Shown: positions 19,576 through 28,352 of the stretch, one piece after another
Numbering within the stretch: position 1 is the first letter of the stretch
Layout of the letters: each line of letters begins with the position of its first letter
Origin: Micromonospora chaiyaphumensis
GTDB taxonomy: Bacteria > Actinomycetota > Actinomycetes > Mycobacteriales > Micromonosporaceae
DNA length: 64,000 bases
Assembly: GCF_900091435.1 (NCBI RefSeq)
Contig: NZ_FMCS01000003.1
Coordinates: forward strand, 186,001 to 250,000
Direction: 5' to 3'
Program-made: the position numbers and the translations under genes
The notes under the pieces: generated by a model
The model's input: the letters and a program-made list of their open reading frames with translations, nothing else
What the model was told of the DNA's origin: nothing
Databases searched by the model: none

Positions 19576-20211
19576 ATGCAGATCGCCGTCCTCCTCTTCG
19601 ACCGGTTCACCGCCCTCGACGCCGTCGGCCCGTACGAGGTGCTCGGCCGGCTCCCCGGCGCCCGTACCGTCTTCGTCGCCGACCGGCCGGGCCCGGTTAC
19701 CACCGACGTGGGCACCCTCGCCCTCACGGCCACCGCCACCCTGGACGAGGTGACCCGCCCGGACGTGCTTGTGGTCCCCGGCGGGCCGGGACAGATCGCC
19801 CGGATGACCGACGCCCGGCTGCTCGACTGGCTGCGCGCCGTCGACGCCGCCACCACGTGGACCACCTCGGTCTGCACCGGGTCGCTGCTGCTCGCCGCGG
19901 CCGGCCTGCTGGAGGGCCGCCAGGCCACCTCGCATTGGCTGGCCCTGGATCAGCTGCCCGCGTTCGGGGCCGTGCAGGCCGAGGAGCGGGTGGTGGTGGA
20001 CGGCAAGTACGTCACCGCCGCCGGGGTGTCGGCCGGCGTTGACATGGCCCTGACGCTCGCCGGCCAGATCGCCGGGCACGCCGTCGCCCAGGCGATCCAG
20101 CTCGGCATCGAGTACGACCCCCGGCCGCCGTACCCGGCGGGATCCCCGCGTACCGCGCCGGCGCCGCTGGTCGCCGCGCTGCGCGCAAACCCGCAGCGGG
20201 TGCTGGGCTGA
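19576..20211 (+). CDS. DJ-1/PfpI family protein
   Basis: This is a 211-residue glutamine-amidotransferase-like protein. The nucleophile elbow is 'TSVC100TGSLLLAAAGLL', with an acidic residue in 'DAVGPYEVL' near the N-terminus and the 'GRQATSHWLALDQL' segment typical of this family. Members act as chaperone-like glyoxalases, amidases or isonitrile hydratases. The start ATG 19576 follows GGAAAGGAAAA, 29 bases after copA, so it is probably cotranscribed with the copper pump. A role in metal or oxidative stress is inferred from context. Confidence 0.82.
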   Translation: MQIAVLLFDRFTALDAVGPYEVLGRLPGARTVFVADRPGPVTTDVGTLALTATATLDEVTRPDVLVVPGGPGQIARMTDARLLDWLRAVDAATTWTTSVCTGSLLLAAAGLLEGRQATSHWLALDQLPAFGAVQAEERVVVDGKYVTAAGVSAGVDMALTLAGQIAGHAVAQAIQLGIEYDPRPPYPAGSPRTAPAPLVAALRANPQRVLG

Positions 20212-20444
20212 GCGGACCGCCCGGGTCGGCGCGGGATCACTCGTCCGGCTGCCGGGGTGCGGCATCGAGAGGACCCACTCCCGCCACGCCCTGCAGCCGG
20301 GCGACCCGCACCGGGTTGGTCGCCCGGAACCGGACCGGTGGTCAGTCAGGTGGTGGCGTTGCGGTGATGGCGGAGTCGGGTGGGAGCAGCGCGCCGAGAC
20401 CCATGCTGCAATGGGCGACGTTCCGTTTCCCGGCGGTGGGTCCG

Positions 20445-22424
20445 TCACGCCCCGACGGTCTGCGGATCACCGGCGGCGTCGTGGGCGGCCATCGTCTCCT
20501 GTCGGAGAGGTTCCTCGCGCAGGATGGCGCAGTGCAGCCACGCGTCCGGGATGCCGAAGCCGTCCACCAGCGTCCGCATGTGCGGGCGCAGCTCCTTGAG
20601 CAGGCCGTTCACGACTCCGGTGACAGCCTTCGAGCGGGCCGGCGTGAGTCTGCCGTGTTCCAGCAGCCAGCCCTTGTTGGCCTCGATGACGCTGAGCGCG
20701 TACAGGTCGCAGACCCGGGAGAGTAGCGCCCACACCGCCGGGTCGGCGGTGTCCTCGATGCCGGCGACGAACGCCTCCAGGGTGACCCGGTCGATGTGCG
20801 CGGCCGCGACGGCGAGGACGTGGTCCTGGACGTCGTTGAAGATGTCGAAGGGGTGGTCCTTCTTCGTGGCCGCGCCGTTGCGGAGGCGGCGGACCGCGCC
20901 GTCGAGCAGGTGCCTCTCGCGGTCCTCGAAGACCTTGAGGTGCCAGCCGCGGTCGGTGACGGCGACCTCCTCGTCGCGGCCGGGCACGGCGCTGATCAGC
21001 CGCTCGATGAGCGACCGGGCGGCGGTGCGTTCGAGCACCATCTCCCGGACGTGTTCGGCGGCGAAGGAGGCGCGTCCCCAGCCGTCCAGCGAACCGAACG
21101 CGTCGCGGTAGCCGGTGAGCAGGCCCTTGGCCACGAGTTGCAGCAGCACCGTGTTGTCGCCCTCGAAGGTGGTGAAGACGTCGGTGTCGGCCTTGAGGCT
21201 GGGTAGCCGGTTCTCGGCCAGGTAGCCGGCGCCCCCGCACGCCTCGCGGCACATCTGGATCGTGCGGGTGGCGTGCCAGGTCTGCGCGGCCTTGAGGCCG
21301 GCGGCCCGGGACTCCAGCTCCCGCTGCCGGTGCTCGTCGACCGGGCCGTCGCCGCCCTGCACCTCGTGCAGCGCGGCGACCAGCGCGGTCTGGGCGAAGT
21401 GCAACGCGTACGTGGTGGCCAGGGCGGGCAGCAGCTTGCGCTGGTGAGCCAGGTAGTCGTTGAGCAGCACCTCCCGATCCGCGCCGGGAGTGCCGAACTG
21501 CCGGCGCATGTCGCCGTAGCGCACCGCGATGGTCAGCGCCGACTTCGTGGCCGCCGACGCGGCGCCGCCAACGCTCACCCGGCCGCGCACCAGGGTGCCG
21601 AGCATCGTGAAGAAACGGCGGGAGTCGTTCTCGATCGGGCTGGAGTACGTGCCGTCCTGCGCGACCTGACCGTAGCGGTCCAGCAGCATGTCCCGCGGCA
21701 CCGTCACGTGGTCGAAGCTGAGCCGCCCGTTGTCCACGCCGAGCAGGCCGGCCTTGGCGCCTGCGTCGCCGATGGTCACGCCGGGCAGGGGGTTGCCCTG
21801 CGCGTCGCGGATCGGGACCAGCCACGCGTGGACGCCGTGCCGCCGCCCGTTGGCGACCAACTGTGCGAAGACCACCGCCATCCGCCCGTCGCGAGCCGCG
21901 TTGCCGATGTAGTCCTTGCGGGCGGCCTCGTGCGGGGTGTGCAGGTCGAAGGTCTGCGTGTGCGGGTCGTACGTGCAGGTGGTGCGCAGTTGCTGTACGT
22001 CGGAGCCGTGACCGGTCTCGGTCATCGCGAAGCAACCGAGGATCCTGCCGGAGATGATGTCCCGCAGGTACGCGTCGTGGTGGCGTTTCGTGCCGAGGGC
22101 GCTCACGGCGCCGCCGAACAGGCCCCACTGCACGCCCGCCTTGACCATCAGCGACAGGTCGACCTGCGCCAGCATCTCGGTGGCCACGATCGAGCCGCCC
22201 ACGTCGTTCCTGCCGCCGTACTCGGTCGGGAAGGCCGACGCGATCCCCAGCTCGGTGGGAAGTTCGGTGATCAGCCGGCTGATCCGCGCGCGGGCCTGGT
22301 CGCCGGTCTCGCCGTAGACCGGGAGGAAGCGCGCGTCGAGGTGGTCCCGGAGCGCGTTGCGGACGTCGGCCCACGGCCCGTCGAGCACCTCTCGCAGGCG
22401 AGCGAGGTCGATGTGATCGGACAT
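20445..22424 (-). CDS. Acyl-CoA oxidase/dehydrogenase family enzyme
   Basis: This is a 659-residue flavoenzyme, longer than the usual 380-residue acyl-CoA dehydrogenases and close to acyl-CoA oxidase size. Visible motifs are the FAD/substrate segment 'CFAMTETGHGSDVQ', the helix 'YGDMRRQFGTPG', 'CREACGGAGYLAENRL' and 'TTFEGDNTVLLQ', whose Glu is the likely catalytic base of the oxidase group. It would oxidise a fatty acyl-CoA at C2-C3. ATG 22424 follows CGGAGGGG. A perfect 13-bp inverted repeat 29 bases upstream looks like a TetR-type operator. Confidence 0.88.
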   Translation of the reverse strand: MSDHIDLARLREVLDGPWADVRNALRDHLDARFLPVYGETGDQARARISRLITELPTELGIASAFPTEYGGRNDVGGSIVATEMLAQVDLSLMVKAGVQWGLFGGAVSALGTKRHHDAYLRDIISGRILGCFAMTETGHGSDVQQLRTTCTYDPHTQTFDLHTPHEAARKDYIGNAARDGRMAVVFAQLVANGRRHGVHAWLVPIRDAQGNPLPGVTIGDAGAKAGLLGVDNGRLSFDHVTVPRDMLLDRYGQVAQDGTYSSPIENDSRRFFTMLGTLVRGRVSVGGAASAATKSALTIAVRYGDMRRQFGTPGADREVLLNDYLAHQRKLLPALATTYALHFAQTALVAALHEVQGGDGPVDEHRQRELESRAAGLKAAQTWHATRTIQMCREACGGAGYLAENRLPSLKADTDVFTTFEGDNTVLLQLVAKGLLTGYRDAFGSLDGWGRASFAAEHVREMVLERTAARSLIERLISAVPGRDEEVAVTDRGWHLKVFEDRERHLLDGAVRRLRNGAATKKDHPFDIFNDVQDHVLAVAAAHIDRVTLEAFVAGIEDTADPAVWALLSRVCDLYALSVIEANKGWLLEHGRLTPARSKAVTGVVNGLLKELRPHMRTLVDGFGIPDAWLHCAILREEPLRQETMAAHDAAGDPQTVGA

Positions 22425-22452
22425 GGGCACCCCTCCGTTGGCGGACATATGG

Positions 22453-22465
22453 GTACAGTCTGTAC
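22453..22465. promoter_or_regulatory. Perfect inverted repeat upstream of the acyl-CoA oxidase gene
   Basis: GTACAG-T-CTGTAC is a perfect dyad in the upstream region of the acyl-CoA oxidase gene, 29 bases before its start. TetR-family repressors of fatty-acid and lipid genes bind palindromes of this kind. No TetR gene is adjacent, so the regulator is probably encoded elsewhere. Confidence 0.5.
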
Positions 22466-22772
22466 TCGATCAAGGTTACCGGCCGGTTGATGTATCCCGC
22501 CGGACCAGGCCACGGTGAGACCGGACACGATCGGGGCTCCCGCCGGGCCCGCCATCCCTCAGGGAGTCGGACGCTAACCGGCGATGATCACGCCGGCTGT
22601 CGTCGGCACCCTCGGCGAACAGGCCGAACGTCGGCGGGAGGCCCGGTCGGCGAACCCAGGAGCGCACGGCGCCCGGCCACCGGACCTTGCCGAGATCGAT
22701 TCACGAGCGTAGGAAGAACACCACCCGTTGACCGCCGCGTCGACGCACCGTCCAGTGTCGAGGGAGAAGCGC
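22466..22772. other. Intergenic region between divergent acyl-CoA oxidase and secreted hydrolase genes
   Basis: About 300 bases that hold the upstream regions of two divergent genes. Apart from the inverted repeat at its left border and a short ACCGGCCGGT palindrome near 22480, I see no gene or repeat in it. Frames on both strands lack recognisable protein sequence. Confidence 0.4.
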
Positions 22773-24806
22773 GTGCCCACACCCAGGCGGCTCCGTCTCG
22801 CCGTGTCCGTGCTGGTGACCGCGGGCACCGTGCTGCTCGGCACGTCCGCCGTCGCGGCGCCGGCCGCGACTCCGGCGCCGGCCGGCGACCGGACGTGCGA
22901 CCCCATCGACCCGACGGCCTGCCTGCTGCCGTTCCCGAACGACTACTTCACCGTGCCGGACCGGACCAGCCCCACCGGCAAGCGGGTGCGGGTCGCGGCC
23001 TCGGCGATGCCCGCCACCGTGCAGGGGGCGCCGATCGACCCGACCGAGTGGAACCGGCAGGACGGGTTCAGCCCCGGCTCGCCGATCCTGGTGCACGTGC
23101 CCGGCCTCGACGCCGCGGCGACCGGCATCGCACCGGTCACCGACATCGGCCGCTCGCTGGCACCGGACGCGCCGATCGTGCTGCTCGACGCCCGGACCGG
23201 CGAGCGCACCCCGTACTGGGCCGAGCTGGACGCGCACGCCGCCGGCCGGCCCGACCGGCAACTGCTGATCATCCGGCCGGCGGTCGCGCTGACCGAGGGC
23301 ACCCGGTACGTCGTGGGCCTGCGCGGCATGCGCGACGGCACGGGAGCGACGATCCCGGCGCCGAAGGCGTTCCGCGCGTACGTGACCGGCGCCGGCCTCG
23401 GCCACCGCGACGATCGCGCCACGCAGATGAAACGGATCCTCGCCGACCTGAGCCGGACCGGCGTCAAGCGGCACAGCCTCTACCTGGCCTGGGACTTCAC
23501 GGTGGCCAGCCGGCACGGGCTGACGGGGCGGATGCTGGCGATCCGCGACGGCGCGTTCGCCGCCCTCCGCCGGGCCGCACCGTCGTTCACCGTCACCCAG
23601 GTGACCGACTACTCGCCGGAGCAGGAGCCGCTGATCGCCCGGCAGGTGACGGGCACCATCGACGTACCGTCCTATCTCACCGGCGACGGCGGGCCCGGCT
23701 CGCGGCTGCACTACGGACCGGCCGGCGGCGACGGCACGCCACCCACACCGAACGCCCTGCCCACGCCGTCCGGCACGACGGTGGCGGCGGACTTCGTCTG
23801 CAACATCCCGCGCAGCGCCTCCGCCGCGAAACCGGCGCACCTCTCGCTCTACGGCCACGGCCTGCTCGGCCGGCCGACCGAGATCAACGCCGGCAACGTC
23901 AAGACGATGTCCAACACGTACGACTTCACCTTCTGCGCGACCAGCTGGATCGGCATGTCCGCCGCCGACGTCCCCTACGTGGCGGGTGCCTTCACCGACC
24001 TCAGTGCCTTCCCCGCGGTGGTGGACCGGTTGCAGCAGAGCTTTTTGAACTTCCTCTTCCTGGGCCGCGCAATGATCCACCCGGGCGGGTTCGCCGCCCA
24101 CCCGGCATTCCGGGACACCTCCGCGCGGCCGCTGATCGATACGGCCGGCGGGTTGCACTACGACGGCAACAGTCAGGGCGGCATCAACGGCGGCGCACTC
24201 ACCGCCATCGCCCAGGACTGGACCCGGTCGGTGCTCGGCGTGCCGGCGATGAACTACTCGACGCTGCTGCAACGCAGCGTGGACTTCGCCCCGTTCCAGC
24301 AGATCATGGACGGCTCCTACCCGGACAAGGTCGATCAGCAGCTGATCCTCGCGCTGCTCCAGATGCTGTGGGACCGCTCCGAGGCCAACGGGTACGCCCA
24401 GCACATGACCGACCGCCCGTTGCCGGGCACCCCGGCGCACCGGGTGCTGATGCACGTGGCCTTCGGCGACCACCAGGTCTCGCCCGCCGCGGCGGAGGTG
24501 CAGGCGCGCACGATCGGCGCCCGCATCCACGCCCCCGCGCTCGCCGACGGCTGGTCGGCGGACGTGCGGCCGTACTGGGGCATCGCGCCGATCCGCAGGT
24601 ACCCGTACCCGGGGTCGGCGATCGTGATCTGGAACAGCGGCACGGCGTACGCGCCACCGCCGACGAACCTCGCCCCGGCCGGGCCGGAGTACGGGGAGGA
24701 TCCGCACGAGTTCCCGCGCGCCCAGGCCGCAGCCCAGCGACAGAAGGCCGTGTTCCTGCTCACCGGCAAGGTCGTCGACGTCTGCGCGGGTACGCCCTGC
24801 CCATAG
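22773..24806 (+). CDS. Secreted protein with alpha/beta-hydrolase-like motifs
   Basis: The protein has 677 residues. A basic N-terminus and a hydrophobic stretch ending in Ala-rich sequence make a signal peptide (residues about 1-30). The mature part has 'SLYGHGLLG', as in an oxyanion-hole strand, and 'YDGNSQGGINGG', which fits a nucleophile elbow G-N-S-Q-G-G. It may therefore be a serine hydrolase acting outside the cell; the substrate is unknown. GTG 22773 sits behind GAGGGAGAAG; an in-frame start at 22728 would add 15 residues before the signal peptide. Four to six Cys in the mature part suggest disulfides. Confidence 0.7.
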   Translation: MPTPRRLRLAVSVLVTAGTVLLGTSAVAAPAATPAPAGDRTCDPIDPTACLLPFPNDYFTVPDRTSPTGKRVRVAASAMPATVQGAPIDPTEWNRQDGFSPGSPILVHVPGLDAAATGIAPVTDIGRSLAPDAPIVLLDARTGERTPYWAELDAHAAGRPDRQLLIIRPAVALTEGTRYVVGLRGMRDGTGATIPAPKAFRAYVTGAGLGHRDDRATQMKRILADLSRTGVKRHSLYLAWDFTVASRHGLTGRMLAIRDGAFAALRRAAPSFTVTQVTDYSPEQEPLIARQVTGTIDVPSYLTGDGGPGSRLHYGPAGGDGTPPTPNALPTPSGTTVAADFVCNIPRSASAAKPAHLSLYGHGLLGRPTEINAGNVKTMSNTYDFTFCATSWIGMSAADVPYVAGAFTDLSAFPAVVDRLQQSFLNFLFLGRAMIHPGGFAAHPAFRDTSARPLIDTAGGLHYDGNSQGGINGGALTAIAQDWTRSVLGVPAMNYSTLLQRSVDFAPFQQIMDGSYPDKVDQQLILALLQMLWDRSEANGYAQHMTDRPLPGTPAHRVLMHVAFGDHQVSPAAAEVQARTIGARIHAPALADGWSADVRPYWGIAPIRRYPYPGSAIVIWNSGTAYAPPPTNLAPAGPEYGEDPHEFPRAQAAAQRQKAVFLLTGKVVDVCAGTPCP

Positions 24807-24879
24807 GAGGGGCCGTGACCGGTGGGTGAGTTGGGCTGATAGGCCGGTCCGCTCTCGACAACTCGACCAGGATGGCTGT

Positions 24880-25191
24880 GTGAAGGCGATCTACCCGGAC
24901 AACGGCGACGGCGACCGCGAGGCTCACCCGCAGGCCGTGCCCGGCCTGCGCCCTGACACCGAAGGTGCGGCTGACGGCACATCGCTCACGCTGGAAGTCA
25001 ATGGAGAGGTGTTCGCCTGCCGCCCGAACGAGTCCGGCGGCACCGACTACACCTGGCTGAGCGGGCCGAACCCTGGCTACGGATTCGGGGTGAGTCCGAC
25101 CCTGAACCAGTCACTCGACGAGCACGTGCAGAACATCCGCGACTTTCTGGACATCGTTGACCCCGCCACCGGTTACCTAGAAGACGATTGA
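24880..25191 (+). CDS. Small acidic hypothetical protein
   Basis: A 103-residue acidic protein starting at GTG 24880 (V-K-A-I-Y-P-D-N-G-D-G-D). It contains 'LTLEVNGEVFACRP', a short beta-hairpin-like segment, and 'DYTWLSGPNPGYGFGVSP'. No signal peptide, membrane span or known catalytic motif is visible, and I do not recognise the family. The downstream gene is 151 bases away. Confidence 0.6.
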   Translation: MKAIYPDNGDGDREAHPQAVPGLRPDTEGAADGTSLTLEVNGEVFACRPNESGGTDYTWLSGPNPGYGFGVSPTLNQSLDEHVQNIRDFLDIVDPATGYLEDD

Positions 25192-25289
25192 GTGCTGCCC
25201 GGGCGGAAGGAGCCGGCCTTGGTGCGAATCATCGAGGCTGGGCAGTGTGCGAAGCGCGGCTCGCTACCGCAAGAATGCACATCGACACG

Positions 25290-25333
25290 TTGACATAAAC
25301 TGATACGCTTCTCTCCCCTTGCCGTTGGAGGAG
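25290..25333 (+). promoter_or_regulatory. AT-rich promoter and strong RBS of the secreted protein gene
   Basis: TTGACA at 25290-25295 is followed by an AT-rich stretch unlike the surrounding sequence. TACGCT lies at 25304-25309. GGAGGAG at 25327-25333 is a strong ribosome site 9 bases before the GTG at 25343. The -35/-10 spacing is too short for both hexamers to be used together, so the exact promoter is uncertain. Confidence 0.4.
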
Positions 25334-25342
25334 AGACACCGA

Positions 25343-26233
25343 GTGAAGAAACTATCAAGCCTCGCGTCCGTGCTCACACTCTCGCTTGGAATCGCTGTTG
25401 CCCCGGCAGCATCTGCCTCCGCTGCTACGGACAGGAGCGGGGCGGAACGGCTGAACATCCCGAACAGCAGCGCGTGCAAGGCGGGTCGCACGGTCATGCA
25501 AGGCATGGTGGCAGGGCCCGGCGGCCAGCTCTACATCGTCTTCACCAAGGCAGCCGGCGCGGAGCCTGTCCTGTCCCGGTGGTTGCGCGACGGCTCAACC
25601 TGGGACGGCACCAGCTGGGTCTGCGCCGGGGCGCCAACCTCCATGCCCACACTCGGCCACGGAAACGACCTCGCCTACAACCCGAACTATCTGGGCCAGG
25701 GCCCGGCCTTGATCGCCACTCAAGGGAGCCAGTCCGCGTTCCTGAGCGACAAGGTGACAATCGTACGCCTGAATGCCGACGGATCTTTTGGCGCAACCGG
25801 GGAAGTGCGGCTACCGATAGGCAACATCAGCGGCCTCTGCTACAGCGCGACGGCTGCCGGCGGAGCCGGCAAATATGCCGTCCGACGGTTGGGTAGCCTC
25901 TGGACCCATCCCGGCGCCGGTGCCCTCACGAGTGGATGGACGCTGGCGAAGGGCAACCTGACGAGCCACGATAATCGTTCCGACCAAGGCATCGACTGCT
26001 CCGAGAACTATATCTGGAACACCAAGTCGATCAACACTTCAACGCCCGATACCGGCTGGAACTGGGTCTACCAGTACAACTGGTCTGGAGGCGACGTGGA
26101 AAGCGACATCGGAATTCCAGGCAACAACTTGACCGACGAGATCGAAGACGTCACCCATGTGGGGAGCGAATTCTTCGTCGGCGTCAACCGAAACGACGGG
26201 CTGGCCGACTCGGTCAAGGTGTTCATCGAGTAA
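25343..26233 (+). CDS. Secreted hypothetical protein, possible beta-propeller
   Basis: A 296-residue protein with a clear signal peptide: V-K-K, a hydrophobic core to about residue 22, then Ala-Ser-Ala. The mature part is rich in Gly, Asn and Trp. Repeating strands ('GPGGQLYIVFTK', 'SDKVTIVRLNADGSFG', 'VGSEFFVGVNRNDG') suggest a secreted beta-propeller or lectin-like fold. Conserved-looking Cys at several points may form disulfides. GTG 25343 behind GGAGGAG is chosen over a TTG at 25319. I do not recognise a named family. The last strands end right at the stop, so it appears complete. Confidence 0.65.
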   Translation: MKKLSSLASVLTLSLGIAVAPAASASAATDRSGAERLNIPNSSACKAGRTVMQGMVAGPGGQLYIVFTKAAGAEPVLSRWLRDGSTWDGTSWVCAGAPTSMPTLGHGNDLAYNPNYLGQGPALIATQGSQSAFLSDKVTIVRLNADGSFGATGEVRLPIGNISGLCYSATAAGGAGKYAVRRLGSLWTHPGAGALTSGWTLAKGNLTSHDNRSDQGIDCSENYIWNTKSINTSTPDTGWNWVYQYNWSGGDVESDIGIPGNNLTDEIEDVTHVGSEFFVGVNRNDGLADSVKVFIE

Positions 26234-26402
26234 ATCCGAGCAGCTGTAAAGCTGGCCTCCTGGCTGGTTGGCGACGGCGCATCGCGTGAGCATTCGCATC
26301 GTCTCCGGCGGGGAGGCCAGAGTCCTGCTCGGACTGACTCGGACGTCCGCGAGCCCCGTCCGGCTGGGGCGAGCTGTCCCACCCCTCTGCTCTAATCCCG
26401 TC

Positions 26403-26876
26403 ATGCATGTCGTCGTCACAGGCGCACTCGTCGAGAACGGCGCGGTCCTGCTGGTGCACCGCAGCCCGACCCGCCCGGCGTACCCAGATCTCTGGGATCT
26501 GCCCGGGGGGCATGTCGAAGCGGGGGAGTCGGAACTACAAGCCCTCGCGCGTGAGATGCGCGAGGAGCTCGGTGTTCACATCGTGACGGAGTCCTCGTCA
26601 CGGTTGGGCGACTGGCATGCCGGCAGTGGTGAGGACACCGTTCACGTGAGCGTCTGGCATGTTGGGGACTGGGTTGGCTCTCCGACCAACCGTGCACCTG
26701 ACGAGCATGACGACATCGCATGGGTCGGGATCAGCGAGCTGGGCGGCCTTCCCCTCGTGCACGGCGACATGGCGGCATTGGTTCGTTCTCTGCCTGAGCC
26801 TGACCGGCTGCCTCGTCGCGACGAAGCACGGACAGCCGCATCGCCGAGCGGTCCGCAGGTCCATCGCCGCTCTTGA
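26403..26876 (+). CDS. Nudix hydrolase
   Basis: This 157-residue enzyme has a full Nudix box, G36-x5-E42-x7-R50-E51-x-x-E54-E55-x-G57-V. It hydrolyses a nucleoside-diphosphate-linked substrate, with metal bound by the box glutamates. 'DLWDLPGGHVEAGE' is the classic MutT-like lead-in. The last 25 residues are polar and low-complexity and may be a read-through tail. TCTAAT at 26391-26396 ends six bases before ATG 26403, so a leaderless transcript is likely and longer upstream starts are unnecessary. Confidence 0.88.
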   Translation: MHVVVTGALVENGAVLLVHRSPTRPAYPDLWDLPGGHVEAGESELQALAREMREELGVHIVTESSSRLGDWHAGSGEDTVHVSVWHVGDWVGSPTNRAPDEHDDIAWVGISELGGLPLVHGDMAALVRSLPEPDRLPRRDEARTAASPSGPQVHRRS

Positions 26877-26968
26877 TCTCGGTTCCGCCTTCCGCACGCT
26901 CGCCACGCCACGCCACGCCGTCGAAGCCGTAGCCGACCGGGTTCGGGGCAGATGTGCGCAGTCGCTGG

Positions 26969-27922
26969 TCAATTCACGGTCACGACGACCTTGCCGAGGG
27001 CGTGTCCGTTACCCACGTGGGCCAACGCCTCGGGCGTCTCGTCGAGGGTGAAGACGCGGTCGATGTGGATGGCGAGGTCGCCCGTGGCGCAGAGGTCGGC
27101 CACCGGTTCGAAGTGGGTCGGCCCTTCCTTGACGGCGAGCACGCCCAGCCGGCGGTGGGTGAGCCGGCCGGCCACCGCGCCGATCGTCAGGATGCGCAGC
27201 AGCGTCGGGACCGATCCGCCGACGCACCGGTAGCGGCCGCCGGGGGCCAGTGCCCGGCGGTAGGCGAACACCGATCGGTGCGCGACCAGATCGAGGATGA
27301 GATCGTACGGGCCGCTGCGGGTGAAGTCCTGGCTGCGGTAGTCGATCACCTCGTCGGCGCCGACGGACCGCATGAAGTCGAGCTTGCCCGCGTTGTCGAC
27401 GCCGGTCACCTGGGCGCCGAGTCGTTTGGCGAGCTGGATCGCGAATGCGCCGGATCCTCCGCCGGCACCGTTGATCAGGACCCGTTCGCCGGCTGCGGCG
27501 CCCGCGGTGCCCTGCTGCGCGATCACGCCCGCCTGCGGGATCGCCGACGCCTCGGCGAAGGTCAGGGCCGCGGGCTTGCGGGCCAGGACCGACTCGGGCG
27601 CGATCGCGTACTCGGCGAAACCGCCCTTGAGCATGAGGTTGTCGCCGTACACCTCGTCACCGGGCCGGAACCGGGTGACGGCCGGGCCCACCGCGTCGAC
27701 CCATCCGGCGATGTCCGAGCCGAGGGTCCGGCGTGCCGGGGAGCGCAGCCCACCGATGCGCGAATACAGCGGCGACCCTTGCAGGGTCTCCCAATCGCTC
27801 AGATTGACCGAGGTCGCCGCAACCTTGACGAGCACCTGCCGGGCAGCGGGAGACGGCTTGGGGAGATTCTCGATCCGCAACTCGTCAGGAGGCCCGTACC
27901 GGTCGTACACGATCGCTCTCAT
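26969..27922 (-). CDS. Zinc-independent NAD(P)-dependent quinone oxidoreductase (MDR family)
   Basis: This is a 317-residue medium-chain dehydrogenase/reductase. The N-terminal GroES-like half has 'VLVKVAATSVNLSDWE' and 'GSDIAGWVDAVGPAVTRFRPGDEVYG'. The nucleotide-binding half has 'VLINGAGGGSGAFAIQLAKRLGA'. The catalytic and structural zinc cysteines of alcohol dehydrogenases are absent, pointing to the quinone oxidoreductase/enoyl reductase branch. The start is ATG 27922. No operon partner is evident. Confidence 0.88.
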   Translation of the reverse strand: MRAIVYDRYGPPDELRIENLPKPSPAARQVLVKVAATSVNLSDWETLQGSPLYSRIGGLRSPARRTLGSDIAGWVDAVGPAVTRFRPGDEVYGDNLMLKGGFAEYAIAPESVLARKPAALTFAEASAIPQAGVIAQQGTAGAAAGERVLINGAGGGSGAFAIQLAKRLGAQVTGVDNAGKLDFMRSVGADEVIDYRSQDFTRSGPYDLILDLVAHRSVFAYRRALAPGGRYRCVGGSVPTLLRILTIGAVAGRLTHRRLGVLAVKEGPTHFEPVADLCATGDLAIHIDRVFTLDETPEALAHVGNGHALGKVVVTVN

Positions 27923-28352
27923 CCGCGCACCCCTAGACGTTCATGGAGGTAGGCCAGCCGCAGTAACGGACGAGTCCAAGGCCAGCAGACTCTTGGTAGC
28001 ACACAGGCACGAGCGGGCTGAGCGACAAGGCGGGCTGCCGGCGACGGCGGGGAAATTGTCCGGTCTGCGGGAGAAGCGGACGTCACGGCGAGCACGACGG
28101 CTGGTGCTACGAGTTCTCTGAGGTCGATCCGGCCAACGGTGCAGACCAGCCGGCCGGAGTCAGCAGCGCGCGCATTCTCGACGACGGTTGTGGCTACGGC
28201 TGAATCGTGGTCGAAGCCTGCGGGAACTCGGCCGAAGCGCGCGGGCGCGGCCCTGCCATTCGTGCGGTCCCGGGGCGTACGCCGACTGGGCTCCGCAGAG
28301 GGTAGCGACGGCGTTGGGGTTCCGCCCTGGCTTCGCGTACCGATTCGAAGTC
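27923..28352. other. Intergenic region with one Cys-rich open stretch
   Basis: A 430-base gap. Most of it shows no protein-like frame. One plus-strand frame from about 27987 to the TGA at 28203 is open and contains a zinc-knuckle-like C-P-V-C-G followed by 'RHGEHDGWCYEFSEVDP'. It lacks any ATG, GTG or TTG start before the Cys motif. It could be a broken small gene or chance. Confidence 0.35.
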
